Of a stretch of 64,000 nucleotides of DNA, positions 1 through 9,083 are shown piece after piece. Position 1 is the first letter of the stretch; each line of letters opens with the position of its first letter. The translations under genes were made by a program, and so were the position numbers. The DNA comes from an uncultured Francisella sp. (GTDB taxonomy: Bacteria; Pseudomonadota; Gammaproteobacteria; Burkholderiales; Neisseriaceae), in the NCBI GenBank assembly GCA_943913655.1, contig CALTZA010000002.1:116839-180838 (forward strand), written 5' to 3'. The notes under the pieces are model-generated. The model saw only the letters and a program-made list of their open reading frames with translations. It was not told the DNA's origin and searched no databases.

Positions 1-1110
1 TTCACAAATCACTACAGCAGCCAAATAAATTATTTGCCTAAGACCAATCGCTTCAAAATACCCAAAGGAGGAAAGCCATATATAGCCTAAAATAGATGTG
101 CATTGCACTATACCAAATACCCATAAAGCACGATTAATACCAATTTTCAACATTAAGCTACCGCTAAGCAGCCCTCCAATAATCGAAGCGGCAATTTGAG
201 CATATTGCGCTACCTCTCCAATCAGGGCACGTGAATAACCCATATCATGATAAAAAATATTGGCTAAAGCTACCGCCATCGTGTCACCTAACTTATATAG
301 AATAAAAAAAGCCAGCATATAGATCAACTGCTGCTTTCCTCTTCGCTGCCAATATTCTTGCCATGGTGTCCAAAAGATCGCGCGCCAAGTTTGAGCTGCG
401 GGTATCATATGATGTGTTGGCTTGTGACATAAAACAATCAACAGTGGGCTTATTAACATAAATAAAGCAGTGATAAAAAATACATAAGACCATGATAGAT
501 GGTCTGATAATACCCAAGCGAAAGAACCTGGCACCAACATAGAAAATCGATAAGCAGTCACTGCCACAGCATTACCCAGACCAAGTTCTGCGTCCATCAA
601 AATTTCTCTTCTGAAAGCATCTAATAGCGATATCTTGTGTAGCAGAAAATAAAATTAGCAGAAAAGACAAAAATACTACTAAATTTAGCTGTTTACTGGG
701 ATCAATTTGACCATAGGCAATCATCACTACAAAAAGACAACTCTGTGTAAGCAACATCCAGCCAAGTCTTCGCTCAATTCCAAGGGGGCAGAAACAATCA
801 ACGATGGGTGCCCATAGGAATTTAATAATATAGGAGAACTGCAGAAAATTTAAAAATCCAATATATTTAAGCGCAATGGAGGGCGCAATAAAATAAACCC
901 CGTGCAATACTTGTCTTAAAGGTTCAATTATTAGTAGCAAGCTGCTGGAAAATTAGAAAAAGACTGCCAAATATGAAAAGCTGTATGATAAGAACGTAGC
1001 CAAAGTGGAAGTAAACTAATAGATAAGGAAAACGGCATTCCTGAAGAAAAACCAGCCAAAGCACACAGCAATAGCTTTTTATACGGTAAAGAGCTGTGAC
1101 TGTTCACACC
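1..1110 (-). pseudogene. ampG: AmpG-like muropeptide permease, frameshifted and cut by the window edge
   Basis: This is a major-facilitator (PAT/AmpG family) inner-membrane permease; family members import anhydro-muropeptides for cell-wall recycling. Reading leftwards from a GTG near 1110, the first frame gives a start, then a hydrophobic helix, and ends in a double stop near 945. A second frame (940 to about 572) carries family-typical stretches such as YIIKFLWAPIVD and SATQDIAI. At about 626 one extra base shifts the frame. In the third frame DAFRREILMDAELGLGNAVA follows, and it stays open to position 1 (YRFSMLVPGSFAW, then LYKLGDTMA). Without these two disruptions the reading would be continuous apart from some extra sequence near 940. 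The family match is by recognition of motifs. The gene is either dead or affected by sequencing errors. The C-terminus lies outside the window. Confidence 0.75.
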
Positions 1111-1118
1111 TTTTATCC

Positions 1119-1676
1119 CTAATTTAATGAGACAAGTAAAAGGTAGCTTATACCATGCTTTGCCATTTTCTCAATGTGCCAAGTAGATGGCACAGTTAAC
1201 TGACGATCACTTTCTATATAGATTTGGCCATTTTCTTTAAGACAAGCAGGTAATAGCTGCCATAGTTGTGGCCAATCTTGCCAACGATAAGGCGGGTCTA
1301 AAAAAACAAAATCAAAGACGTGTCTTTTTTGTCGCAAATAGGTAAGCGCATCAATCTGCTTGATCCTAACCTGAGGTAAAACTAACTTTTTACGATTGTG
1401 CAATAAAAATGTATAGGCTTGTGCATTATGCTCAACTGCTACAACCGTTTTCGCTCCTCGTGAAGCGGATTCAAAAGCAAATGCTCCAGACCCAGCAAAC
1501 AGATCAAGAATTACTTGATCAGTAAGTGTCTGCCCCAACCAATTAAAAACTTTCTCTCTAATAAAGTCAGTACTGGGACGTAAATCAGCAATAGTAGGAA
1601 AAGAAATAAACTGAGAACGGCAACTCCCGCCAATAATACGCACCTTATTGCTGTTTTTTTTAGCAGCTTTTCGCAT
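1119..1676 (-). CDS. rsmD: 16S rRNA (guanine966-N2)-methyltransferase RsmD
   Basis: RsmD uses S-adenosylmethionine to methylate G966 of 16S rRNA in the 30S subunit. The 185-residue length is normal for the family. The N-terminal IIGGSCRSQ and LRPSTDFIREKVFNWL segments are the RsmD signature (usually GxxRG and RPTxDRVREALFN). The SAM-binding loop is LDLFAGSGAFAFES, and the catalytic D/NPPY-type motif appears as FVFLDPPYRW. It is the last gene of a minus-strand series and lies 22 bp downstream of ntrX. That placement suggests cotranscription, but no promoter evidence was assessed. No damage is seen. Confidence 0.95.
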   Translation of the reverse strand: MRKAAKKNSNKVRIIGGSCRSQFISFPTIADLRPSTDFIREKVFNWLGQTLTDQVILDLFAGSGAFAFESASRGAKTVVAVEHNAQAYTFLLHNRKKLVLPQVRIKQIDALTYLRQKRHVFDFVFLDPPYRWQDWPQLWQLLPACLKENGQIYIESDRQLTVPSTWHIEKMAKHGISYLLLVSLN

Positions 1677-1698
1677 AAACAGACTTCTATTAAAGATT

Positions 1699-2964
1699 TT
1701 ATTTTTTCTTCTTGGGAGAAACGTTAATACCTAATTGCTGCATTTTTCGGTACAAATGCGTACGCTCCATTCCTACCCGCCTTGCCACTCGGCTCAAATT
1801 AAAGTTTTCCTGTTTGATATGGTATTCAAAATAACTTTTCTCTACGGCATCACGCAGTTCACGGATTGGCTGATCGAAATCAAAATATCCAGCCTCATTA
1901 CGGTATTCGGTTTTAAATTGCTTGAGCATGCCAACTACATCATCGGCTTCAATTAAGCCTTCCTGAGTATGAAGTGCCAAATTTTTAACTACATGGTGGA
2001 GCTGATCTATATTACCCGGCCAGTCATATTCTGTCAAAACTTGTAATGCTTGCGGGGTGAAATGCACCATTTTTACTTGCTTATTTTCCACCATTTTTGC
2101 CAGTACTTTATTGATCAGAAAAAATAAATCAGATAACTGTTCACGTAAAGGAGGGATCACCACTAAAGCATGAGAAAGTTCTTCAATAAAGCAAAGATCA
2201 AACTCTGACTGATTATAGATCTGCGTAAGAGGCTTACATACATAGCCAATGAATCGCATATTGAACTGTTTTTTTTTGCGCATGCTTTTTAACAGTTTTT
2301 TTTGCATGACTTTATCGTATTGACTGATATCTTGCAGGTAAATAACCGTGCCATTTTTTATGGCAACCCCAGTAACGGCACTCTCCAACCAGTTTTCTAG
2401 TTTCGAGGAATCAATCCAATGATTGAAATCCTGACAAAAATGACGTGCCACGATCTCAAAAGGAGAGCCAGTTTCTCCACTTAATAAAATATTATGATCA
2501 GTTTTGGCAATCTCTGTGACATGATCAATCATCTCCTGAATCGTATTGCTTTTGCCTAAGTCTAAGAGCGATAAATGACTACTAATGTGCTTACTGCTCT
2601 CTTTCATGGCTTGACGGACAGTTTCTAGCAAGTTTTGCAAAGAAATTGGTTTTTCTAAGTAATTTAAGGCTCCTATTTTGGTCGCTTCTACTGCGGTGTC
2701 AATACTGCCATGACCACTCATCACCACCACCGGCATATCAAGCAATCCGTTTTGTGACCATTCTTTAAGTAAAGTAATGCCATCACAATCAGGCATCCAG
2801 ATATCAAGCAAGACCATGGCAGGGCGTGTTTGCTCTCTCATTTTTCTCGCCACTGTCGCATTTTCTGCCGTGGCTACACCATAGCCTTCGTCCTGTAAAA
2901 TTTCCGATAATAGATCTCGGATACCTACTTCATCATCAACGATTAGAATATCTGTACTCTTCAT
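1699..2964 (-). CDS. ntrX: NtrX-like response regulator with a degenerate AAA+ domain
   Basis: This is the DNA-binding response regulator partner of NtrY. Residues 1-120 form a receiver domain with the acidic pair D10-D11 and phospho-acceptor D54 (VLLDIWMPDCDG). The middle, about 140-345, aligns with the sigma-54 activator AAA+ fold, but its motifs are broken. The Walker A region reads GETGSPFE instead of GETGTGKE, the GAFTGA loop that contacts sigma-54 is missing, and the Walker B area reads GTVIYLQDIS. Only the end of the domain is typical (YDWPGNIDQLHHVV). The C-terminus is an intact Fis-type helix-turn-helix (NLSRVARRVGMERTHLYRKM). I infer phosphorylation-controlled DNA binding without ATP-driven sigma-54 activation. 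It follows ntrY by 3 bp and is therefore probably coexpressed with it. Confidence 0.9.
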   Translation of the reverse strand: MKSTDILIVDDEVGIRDLLSEILQDEGYGVATAENATVARKMREQTRPAMVLLDIWMPDCDGITLLKEWSQNGLLDMPVVVMSGHGSIDTAVEATKIGALNYLEKPISLQNLLETVRQAMKESSKHISSHLSLLDLGKSNTIQEMIDHVTEIAKTDHNILLSGETGSPFEIVARHFCQDFNHWIDSSKLENWLESAVTGVAIKNGTVIYLQDISQYDKVMQKKLLKSMRKKKQFNMRFIGYVCKPLTQIYNQSEFDLCFIEELSHALVVIPPLREQLSDLFFLINKVLAKMVENKQVKMVHFTPQALQVLTEYDWPGNIDQLHHVVKNLALHTQEGLIEADDVVGMLKQFKTEYRNEAGYFDFDQPIRELRDAVEKSYFEYHIKQENFNLSRVARRVGMERTHLYRKMQQLGINVSPKKKK

Positions 2965-2967
2965 AAT

Positions 2968-5079
2968 CTAACTAATCAAACTGAGCGTTAATGTAACTGT
3001 GGCACCAATGCCTTTTTTATTATTTACTAAGTTGACCGTGCCACCATGTTCTTCCACAATTTTTTTTACTACTGATAAACCCAGACCAGTACCGTCTTTC
3101 TTATCAGTCACATACGGCTCAAAAGCGTGGGCAATGATTGCTGGATCACAAGCCCGTCCATTATTAGAAACCAGTAAAACTACTTGCCCGTTGTTCACTT
3201 CTGTACGAATGGAAACAAGAGGGTGTTTATCTACTGAAGCCGCTTCTGAAGCATTTTTAAATATGTTATGCAAGACCTGCCTAATAGAAGTACTATCTAC
3301 ATTAACAGCCAATTCCATCTTACCTAACTTTATATCAAATGTACAATTTAAACCCTCATATAACGACACCACTTCTTTAACTAGCTCGTTAAAGTCAATG
3401 CGTTCTAATTTTAAGGTAACTGAGCGAGAATAATTTCTAAAACTTTCCACCATTTCTTTCAAAGCCATCACTTGTTTGACAATAGTGTTAGTCGATTTAC
3501 GTAATAGCTGGGCATCCGCTTCAGAGAGCTTTGATTCTAGCCTATTTTGTACTCGTTCTGCAGACAATTGAATGGGAGTTAGAGGATTTTTAATTTCATG
3601 CGCCAAACGTCTTGCCACCTCTCCCCAAGCCGCTTCTTTTTGCGCAGTTGCAAGCTGAGTGACATCATCAAATACCAATACAAAACCCTCTCCCACTTCC
3701 AAATGCGCTATTTTACCCAGCAAAATTTTCAACACATCATTGGCACTGTATTCAAATTCAAGTGGTGGCCCATCTACCTGAGCAACTAACTTTTCGATAA
3801 ACGCTTTAAGAAATCGTACATGCATATCTTCGGTTGGCCAGTCTGGCCATGGTATGTCAATATAAGGTTTGAGAGAAAATCCCAAAATATTTTCCACACT
3901 CACATTATAAGTTTTAATAAAACTTTGCTCATCCAAAGTAATCACGCCTGTGGTTAAATTAAGTAGGACACTTTCAAAATAACGACGCGCTTCCTGTTGC
4001 TTTTTATATAATTTTCCTGAGCGATCCTTTTCTTTGCGCAGTTGATCGGTCATATTATTAAATCGTTCTGATAGCTGGGCCAACTCATCATTACCAAGTA
4101 CTGGATTACGACGAGAAAAATCTCCTTGAGAAACAGCGTAAGTTGATTCAGAAAGAGCAGCTAAAGGTTCAACAAAACGCCTTGAAAAAAAGATTGAAGC
4201 CAAAAGTGCCATGAAAATAGACAGTAAGGTGGAAACCAATAAGGTGATGATCAAAATAATCTGCAAGCCTTTTTGATGATAAGTTAGCTCTTCATAATTA
4301 GATTTAGCATTTAAAATCAGCTCTACATCGGTAGCAATGGTGCTTGGTACCTTCTCTCTAAATAGCAAGATAAATTCTTGTTGCGGTAAGTAAATATGTT
4401 CTGAGACTTCCACATAGAGTTTTTGATTAATGGCTCGAGCTGATGTATAAAGTGGATTGCTGCGAATTGTTACCCAGTCTAGATCCTTTGGATAAGGAAG
4501 AGACAACCAACCATTATTGGGAGAACTCACAAATAAAATATCTCCTTGCATATTTAATATAGATACTTGTTCAAATTTACCCAGGTCAGTGGCAATGGCT
4601 GAAAAAATACTGCCAATTGGTTGACCTAGCTGCAATCCATATTTGATTTTATAACCCGCCAATCTAGCATCCATGGTAATGCGGTCAGAAAATTTATCCA
4701 ATGCTACTTTTGAAAGACGAGCACTGCGATCCAAAGCCTCTCTGGTCCCATCACCAAACCAAGTGTGAATACTGTGTCCAATGAATTGAGAAGAAACTGC
4801 AAATAAAAATAAGCCCGGCAAAACAGCCACCAAAGTAAAGCGAAGAATCATAGACTGCGCTAACTTAGCGCCATATATTTTTTGTTTTAAATCACTCCTT
4901 AATTTCCAAGCTTGCTTAATCAGCACATACAGCAGTAAAAAAACGATGGCAACATTAAAACCTAAGATAGACCAAAAATGTTCTGACACTCCCCCTGCCT
5001 TCGCCGTGGCAACAGATAGCATATATAGGGCAACTGCTGATACAATCAGTAAAAAAATTAATGCATTTTTTAAAAGCAT
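2968..5079 (-). CDS. ntrY: Sensor histidine kinase NtrY
   Basis: NtrY is a membrane-bound sensor kinase that phosphorylates NtrX. Hydrophobic segments lie near residues 3-25, 36-58, 85-105 and 275-305, so a large sensory loop is flanked by membrane helices. A HAMP linker (SRRFVEPLAALSES) and a PAS-like region follow. The phospho-acceptor histidine sits in LAHEIKNPLTPIQLSAER. The ATP-binding domain shows an N-box (IFKNASEA) and a G-box (KDGTGLGLSVVKKI). At 703 residues the length is typical. All catalytic motifs are present, in contrast to the degenerate output domain of its partner. It is placed between rsmB and ntrX. Confidence 0.93.
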   Translation of the reverse strand: MLLKNALIFLLIVSAVALYMLSVATAKAGGVSEHFWSILGFNVAIVFLLLYVLIKQAWKLRSDLKQKIYGAKLAQSMILRFTLVAVLPGLFLFAVSSQFIGHSIHTWFGDGTREALDRSARLSKVALDKFSDRITMDARLAGYKIKYGLQLGQPIGSIFSAIATDLGKFEQVSILNMQGDILFVSSPNNGWLSLPYPKDLDWVTIRSNPLYTSARAINQKLYVEVSEHIYLPQQEFILLFREKVPSTIATDVELILNAKSNYEELTYHQKGLQIILIITLLVSTLLSIFMALLASIFFSRRFVEPLAALSESTYAVSQGDFSRRNPVLGNDELAQLSERFNNMTDQLRKEKDRSGKLYKKQQEARRYFESVLLNLTTGVITLDEQSFIKTYNVSVENILGFSLKPYIDIPWPDWPTEDMHVRFLKAFIEKLVAQVDGPPLEFEYSANDVLKILLGKIAHLEVGEGFVLVFDDVTQLATAQKEAAWGEVARRLAHEIKNPLTPIQLSAERVQNRLESKLSEADAQLLRKSTNTIVKQVMALKEMVESFRNYSRSVTLKLERIDFNELVKEVVSLYEGLNCTFDIKLGKMELAVNVDSTSIRQVLHNIFKNASEAASVDKHPLVSIRTEVNNGQVVLLVSNNGRACDPAIIAHAFEPYVTDKKDGTGLGLSVVKKIVEEHGGTVNLVNNKKGIGATVTLTLSLIS

Positions 5080-5123
5080 TTCCTATCCATTTGCTATCTT
5101 TCTTGATTAATACTTGAGCCACA

Positions 5124-6368
5124 CTATCCTAGTTTGCGCAAAAGTGCATAATAAAACCCATCTTGCACCTTATTGGGTAACAATTGCCACTCACCTTCAC
5201 AGTAAGCATCATCGTAACAAGCCAGTAGGCGTTTTAACTGCTGCTGATTCTCTTCCTTAAAAATAGAGCAAGTCGAAAAAAGCATGTGTCCTTGTTTGGC
5301 TAAAGTCTGCCATAGCCCTTCAAGCAAATGAAACTGCTGTTCTGCTGTTTTAGCTGCATCAGATTCACGTCGTAACCAGCGGATATCAGGGTGACGTTTC
5401 ACCACTCCGCTGCCAGTACAGGGAACATCAGCCAAAATGTAATCAAAATATTTGCCATCCCACCAATCATGCACACATGCCGCGTTTGCTACCTTTAAGC
5501 TGGCTTTCATATGTAAACGCTTTAAATTAGCGGCTACTTTGTCTAAACGAATGGGGTCAATATCTAGCGCTAATAAATCGCAATCCCTTAACTCCAAAAG
5601 ATGCGTAGTTTTACCTCCTGGCGCAGCACAGGCATCGAGGACTCGAGCTCCTGCCTGTACCCCTAATAATAAAGCCGCTTGTTGAGCGCCTGCATCTTGC
5701 AGTGACACTAGTCCTCCTGCAAACCCTGGAATATCAGTGACTGATCTGGCCTTATCCAAGATCAAAGTTGTCTCACTTAGCCAAAAAGCAGCAATCTCCT
5801 CTTTTTTAAGTAAATGACAATAGCTTTGTTGATTAATTCTCCTTCGATTTAATCGTAGGGTTAACGGTGGACGCAAGGCATATGCGTTTATAATCTCTTG
5901 CCAACACTTTGGATAGTCTTGCTGTAAGCGTTTAACCCACCATAAAGGTAGATTGAAACGGCCTTCTTCATTTTCAGAAAAAATTAATGATTTTTGCTCG
6001 CCACGCAAATAATGACGCAAAACCGCATTAACTAATTTTTTATACACTCCTTTGTTGTAGTCACTGGCCAAGGATACCGCTTCATTAACAACTGCATAAG
6101 CAGCAACACGCATGAAACTTAGCTGATAGAAAGCAACCAAAAGCAAAAAACGAATATCTGATGAAGGAATCGGTTGGCGAGTATACTGGCGCAAAAGATA
6201 GTCAAGTGTTTGATAATGACGTAATACACCATACACTGTTTCGCGCAAGATAGAGCTATCCCTTGTTAAACCCCCTTCACCCATTTCTATTGATTCTGTC
6301 AAAGAATTTCCATGAAATACTTTTTTCAAAAGCGTTATAGCACGCCTTTGAATGTCTTTTTGCGCCAA
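5124..6368 (-). CDS. rsmB: 16S rRNA (cytosine967-C5)-methyltransferase RsmB
   Basis: RsmB (Sun) methylates C967 of 16S rRNA with S-adenosylmethionine. Residues 1-130 are the NusB-like RNA-binding domain (RRAITLLKKVF, LAFMR-type helices, AVVNEAVSLA). The Rossmann domain follows with the SAM loop DACAAPGGKTTHLLEL. Two catalytic cysteines are visible: the nucleophile motif FSTCSIFKEEN and the release cysteine in ADVPCTGSGV. The 414-residue length is close to the family's usual 420-430. It is separated from fmt by 9 bp in the same direction, which is the classic def-fmt-rsmB order. Confidence 0.95.
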   Translation of the reverse strand: MAQKDIQRRAITLLKKVFHGNSLTESIEMGEGGLTRDSSILRETVYGVLRHYQTLDYLLRQYTRQPIPSSDIRFLLLVAFYQLSFMRVAAYAVVNEAVSLASDYNKGVYKKLVNAVLRHYLRGEQKSLIFSENEEGRFNLPLWWVKRLQQDYPKCWQEIINAYALRPPLTLRLNRRRINQQSYCHLLKKEEIAAFWLSETTLILDKARSVTDIPGFAGGLVSLQDAGAQQAALLLGVQAGARVLDACAAPGGKTTHLLELRDCDLLALDIDPIRLDKVAANLKRLHMKASLKVANAACVHDWWDGKYFDYILADVPCTGSGVVKRHPDIRWLRRESDAAKTAEQQFHLLEGLWQTLAKQGHMLFSTCSIFKEENQQQLKRLLACYDDAYCEGEWQLLPNKVQDGFYYALLRKLG

Positions 6369-6377
6369 TTTCGCTGC

Positions 6378-7301
6378 CTAATCAAAATGTGAATAAATGA
6401 TCTCTTGATGCCCTTGAATAAACATTGCAGCTGATTGTGGTTTGCCTCCAGCAAGTTGCAATTCTTTAATCAATAAAGCGTTTTCGCCAGTAGCAACCAA
6501 TATCCCTTCTTGAGAGACAGAAATAATTTGTCCTGGAGAGGCCTTCTCGCCACAGCTAACTGCTATGGCTTGCCAAATTTTAAGCAAACACCCCTCCCAC
6601 ATGCAGTGCATTACCGGTGCTGGATTAAAAGCACGAATTTTTCGTTCCAATCGTATTGCAGGCAACTGCCAATCAATCACTGCTTCATGTTTACTTATCT
6701 TATGGGCATAGCAGGCCCCTGTCTCATCTTGAGCCGTGGCCTCAATTACAGGTAACTTACCTAAGGTGCGTATCATAAGTTCTGCCCCTAACACTTGTAG
6801 GCGCTCTTGCAAACTAGCAGCTGTTTCTTGTGGATGAATGGCTAAAGATTGTTGCATGAGTATCTCTCCTGTATCTAGCCCTTCATTCATGAGCATCACA
6901 CTCACACCCGTGATCGCATCACCTGCTTCGATGGCTCGCTGAATAGGAGCTGCTCCTCGCCAACGTGGTAATAGTGAGGTATGGATATTGATACAGCCTT
7001 GCTTTGGTAGTTTTAATAAAGCTGTTGGAATAAGCAGTCCATAAGCTGCAACCACCATTACTTCTGGTTGATAGGAACGAAGCTGCTCAAACAGTATATG
7101 GGAATTTAAAGAAGAAGGTTGTAACACAGGCAGTCCTTTGTTTAGCGCTAGGATTTTAACTTCATTAGCTTTGATCTTTAGACCGCGCCCCTTTGGCTTA
7201 TCTGGTTGTGTTAATACAGCCACTACTTCTACGCCATTATCTAAAAGGGCACGCAGCATATAGGCAGCAAAATGCGGGCTACCAGCAAAAATTGTCTTCA
7301 T
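6378..7301 (-). CDS. fmt: Methionyl-tRNA formyltransferase
   Basis: Fmt formylates the initiator Met-tRNA using 10-formyltetrahydrofolate. Visible signatures are FAGSPHFAAYMLRALL at the N-terminus and the catalytic region INIHTSLLPRWRGAAPIQRA, which supplies the Asn and His. A third is NEGLDTGEIL, which supplies the catalytic Asp. The C-terminal oligonucleotide-binding domain, about residues 205-307, is present (IRAFNPAPVMHCMW). The 307-residue length is normal. Its ATG overlaps the stop codon of def (ATGA), so the two opposing activities, adding and removing the formyl group, are translationally coupled. Confidence 0.96.
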   Translation of the reverse strand: MKTIFAGSPHFAAYMLRALLDNGVEVVAVLTQPDKPKGRGLKIKANEVKILALNKGLPVLQPSSLNSHILFEQLRSYQPEVMVVAAYGLLIPTALLKLPKQGCINIHTSLLPRWRGAAPIQRAIEAGDAITGVSVMLMNEGLDTGEILMQQSLAIHPQETAASLQERLQVLGAELMIRTLGKLPVIEATAQDETGACYAHKISKHEAVIDWQLPAIRLERKIRAFNPAPVMHCMWEGCLLKIWQAIAVSCGEKASPGQIISVSQEGILVATGENALLIKELQLAGGKPQSAAMFIQGHQEIIYSHFD

Positions 7302-7810
7302 TGTGCTTTTTCTCTTATTTTTGATTGTTTGATTAATTTTGTCTTAACGCGGTTTTGTTTCAGACGGGACAAATAATTCACAAATACTTTACCCTGTAAG
7401 TGATCAAGTTCATGCTGAATGCATCTAGACAGTAAGCCATCAGCCTCTAAAGAAAAAGTTTCTTCATCAAGATTTATAGCTGTGACTTTTACTCTCTCTG
7501 CCCGAGTCACGGTTTCATAAATACCAGGTAAGGATAGGCAGCCTTCTTCTCCCTGCACCATACCTTCCTGTGCAGTAATAACTGGGTTAATCAACACGAT
7601 AGGTTGGTTGCGTTCTTCAGAGATATCGATCACCACCACACGCACATGTTGATTCACTTGGGTTGCCGCCAATCCCACTCCATTAAGTGCATACATAGTT
7701 TCAAACATATCTTGCACTAGTTTCTTAATGTTATCATCTATGTTTAATACTGGTTCTGCCATTTTACGCAAATTTTCATGAGGATATTTTAAAACTTGTA
7801 AAATTGCCAC
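7298..7810 (-). CDS. def: Peptide deformylase
   Basis: Def is a metal-dependent enzyme that removes the formyl group from nascent proteins. The three family motifs are intact: GVGLAATQV, EEGCLSLPG with the metal-binding Cys, and QHELDHLQGKVF with the HExxH pair. I chose the GTG at 7810. It yields MAILQVLKYP, the usual family start, and a 170-residue protein of standard length, with a purine-rich GGGAAG just upstream. Further in-frame starts at 7822 (ATG) and 7825 (TTG) would add four or five residues. The gene is divergent from the secreted-protein gene on the other side of the intergenic region. Confidence 0.94.
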   Translation of the reverse strand: MAILQVLKYPHENLRKMAEPVLNIDDNIKKLVQDMFETMYALNGVGLAATQVNQHVRVVVIDISEERNQPIVLINPVITAQEGMVQGEEGCLSLPGIYETVTRAERVKVTAINLDEETFSLEADGLLSRCIQHELDHLQGKVFVNYLSRLKQNRVKTKLIKQSKIREKAQ

Positions 7811-7854
7811 GACACTTCCCATCAAATATGTTTTTTAAGATTTTTTATTATACT

Positions 7855-7883
7855 TTATACTGTAAAAACTAATGTGGTATAAT
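7855..7883 (+). promoter_or_regulatory. Probable extended -10 promoter for the dprA operon
   Basis: The sequence TGGTATAAT at 7875-7883 is an extended -10 element with a perfect TATAAT. A weak -35-like TTATAC lies at 7855-7860 with 17-bp spacing. It points towards the gene starting at 7980. This is by eye only; no transcription start is known. Confidence 0.55.
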
Positions 7884-7979
7884 CAAGCGGAATATTCGCT
7901 AAACTCACAAAAGCCGCTTGTACTGCTGGTTTGCTGCCCATGCACATTGTCTCGCATTGTCTGTCAGGAGAATTTTAAA

Positions 7980-9083
7980 GTGAAATCAGTTCTATCTCTT
8001 ATCAGCTGCCTTATTATTTGCTCTTCTAGTGCAAGGGCTAGTTCTCATCGTTTTGTACACCAGCATCAAAGCCATCACCCCAGACATAAACTACAGCAAA
8101 CTCAATCTCCAACACCATTAAGAGGGCGAACTACTTTCTCACAAAAAGTGATTAAGCTAACTCCTAAAGTAGAAACATCGGATACCAAAAAGCAATGGCG
8201 CCTACCAGTTAACGTATTAAATTCGCTACTAAGTTATCCAGAGATTTTACCTACTCAAGAGATAACACATGCGCCAAGATTAATACGCAATGCTCAAGGT
8301 TCTTTACTATACAAAGTAGGCGATCGCGTATATGCCAAAAATCTTAATAAAACCGGTCGCTATTTAATTTATCGTCTTGGTGAAAAAGTGGTTGATCCTA
8401 GTACCCACCAATTGTTAGGAACAGAGGTGGTCTATACTGGAGAAGCCAAAACTATCGGCCCTCGCGATAGTAGCAAGATGATTGTACGTGGCAAACACGC
8501 CCAGAAATATCTACCAGAAGATGAACGCTATAGTGCTTCCAAAATTTTTGGTCTGAAACTACCCTCTTTATTTAGAAATCCAACTAAGCTAGCGATGCCG
8601 CTAGAACTTACAAAAGTACTTTCAGAAATTAGTGAAGGAGATCGACTTTTGTGGGTGCCAGATCAGTGCCCTACTCATGGTAAATTTGTACCTCATGCTA
8701 TGGCAAACGATTTTAGAGCACAGGTTATCCATGTATTTGATCATCTTGATGATCAGGAAATTGGTCGTTTTGAAACTGTCCTGCTCAATAAAGGGGTTGT
8801 AGATGGCTTAAGAGATGGAGCAATTTTATCCATCTATGACAAACCTGCCAACCAGCTTTTCGTTGAAGAAAACCATCATAATAAGTTGGCCCTCAAAGAT
8901 TTGGCCTTTCCTGCGAACCGACTTGGTAAAGTCATTGTCTACCATAGCACAGAGCATGTTGCCTATGCCCTAGTTTTAGAGCATAGCAGCGAGTTAACCA
9001 TTAACGTAGGTAGCGTTGCTTATGGTTCCTCACAGAAGGATTTAGAAGACTTTCCAGATGATAGGGATTTTAATATTAATTGA
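7980..9083 (+). CDS. Secreted LysM-family-like protein upstream of dprA, LysM motif not visible
   Basis: The GTG start at 7980 is preferred. It is preceded by AGGAG at about 7966 and gives a clear signal peptide (MKSVLSLISCLIICSSSARA). An earlier in-frame codon at 7872 would fall inside the promoter. The middle and C-terminal part resembles the conserved non-LysM portion of the proteins encoded before dprA in many gammaproteobacteria. Examples are VGDRVYAKNL, a GRYLIYRLG-type stretch and LLGTEVVYTGEAKTI. The usual N-terminal LysM repeat (GDTLWDIS-like) is not seen. In its place is a low-complexity His/Gln/Pro-rich segment. It probably acts in the periplasm or at the wall; the exact function is unknown. 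It overlaps dprA by four bases. Confidence 0.7.
   Translation: MKSVLSLISCLIICSSSARASSHRFVHQHQSHHPRHKLQQTQSPTPLRGRTTFSQKVIKLTPKVETSDTKKQWRLPVNVLNSLLSYPEILPTQEITHAPRLIRNAQGSLLYKVGDRVYAKNLNKTGRYLIYRLGEKVVDPSTHQLLGTEVVYTGEAKTIGPRDSSKMIVRGKHAQKYLPEDERYSASKIFGLKLPSLFRNPTKLAMPLELTKVLSEISEGDRLLWVPDQCPTHGKFVPHAMANDFRAQVIHVFDHLDDQEIGRFETVLLNKGVVDGLRDGAILSIYDKPANQLFVEENHHNKLALKDLAFPANRLGKVIVYHSTEHVAYALVLEHSSELTINVGSVAYGSSQKDLEDFPDDRDFNIN

Noticed and set aside
7872..7979. Upstream in-frame start for the secreted protein before dprA
   Set aside because: It lies inside the predicted -10 promoter; the GTG at 7980 has a ribosome-binding site and begins a signal peptide.
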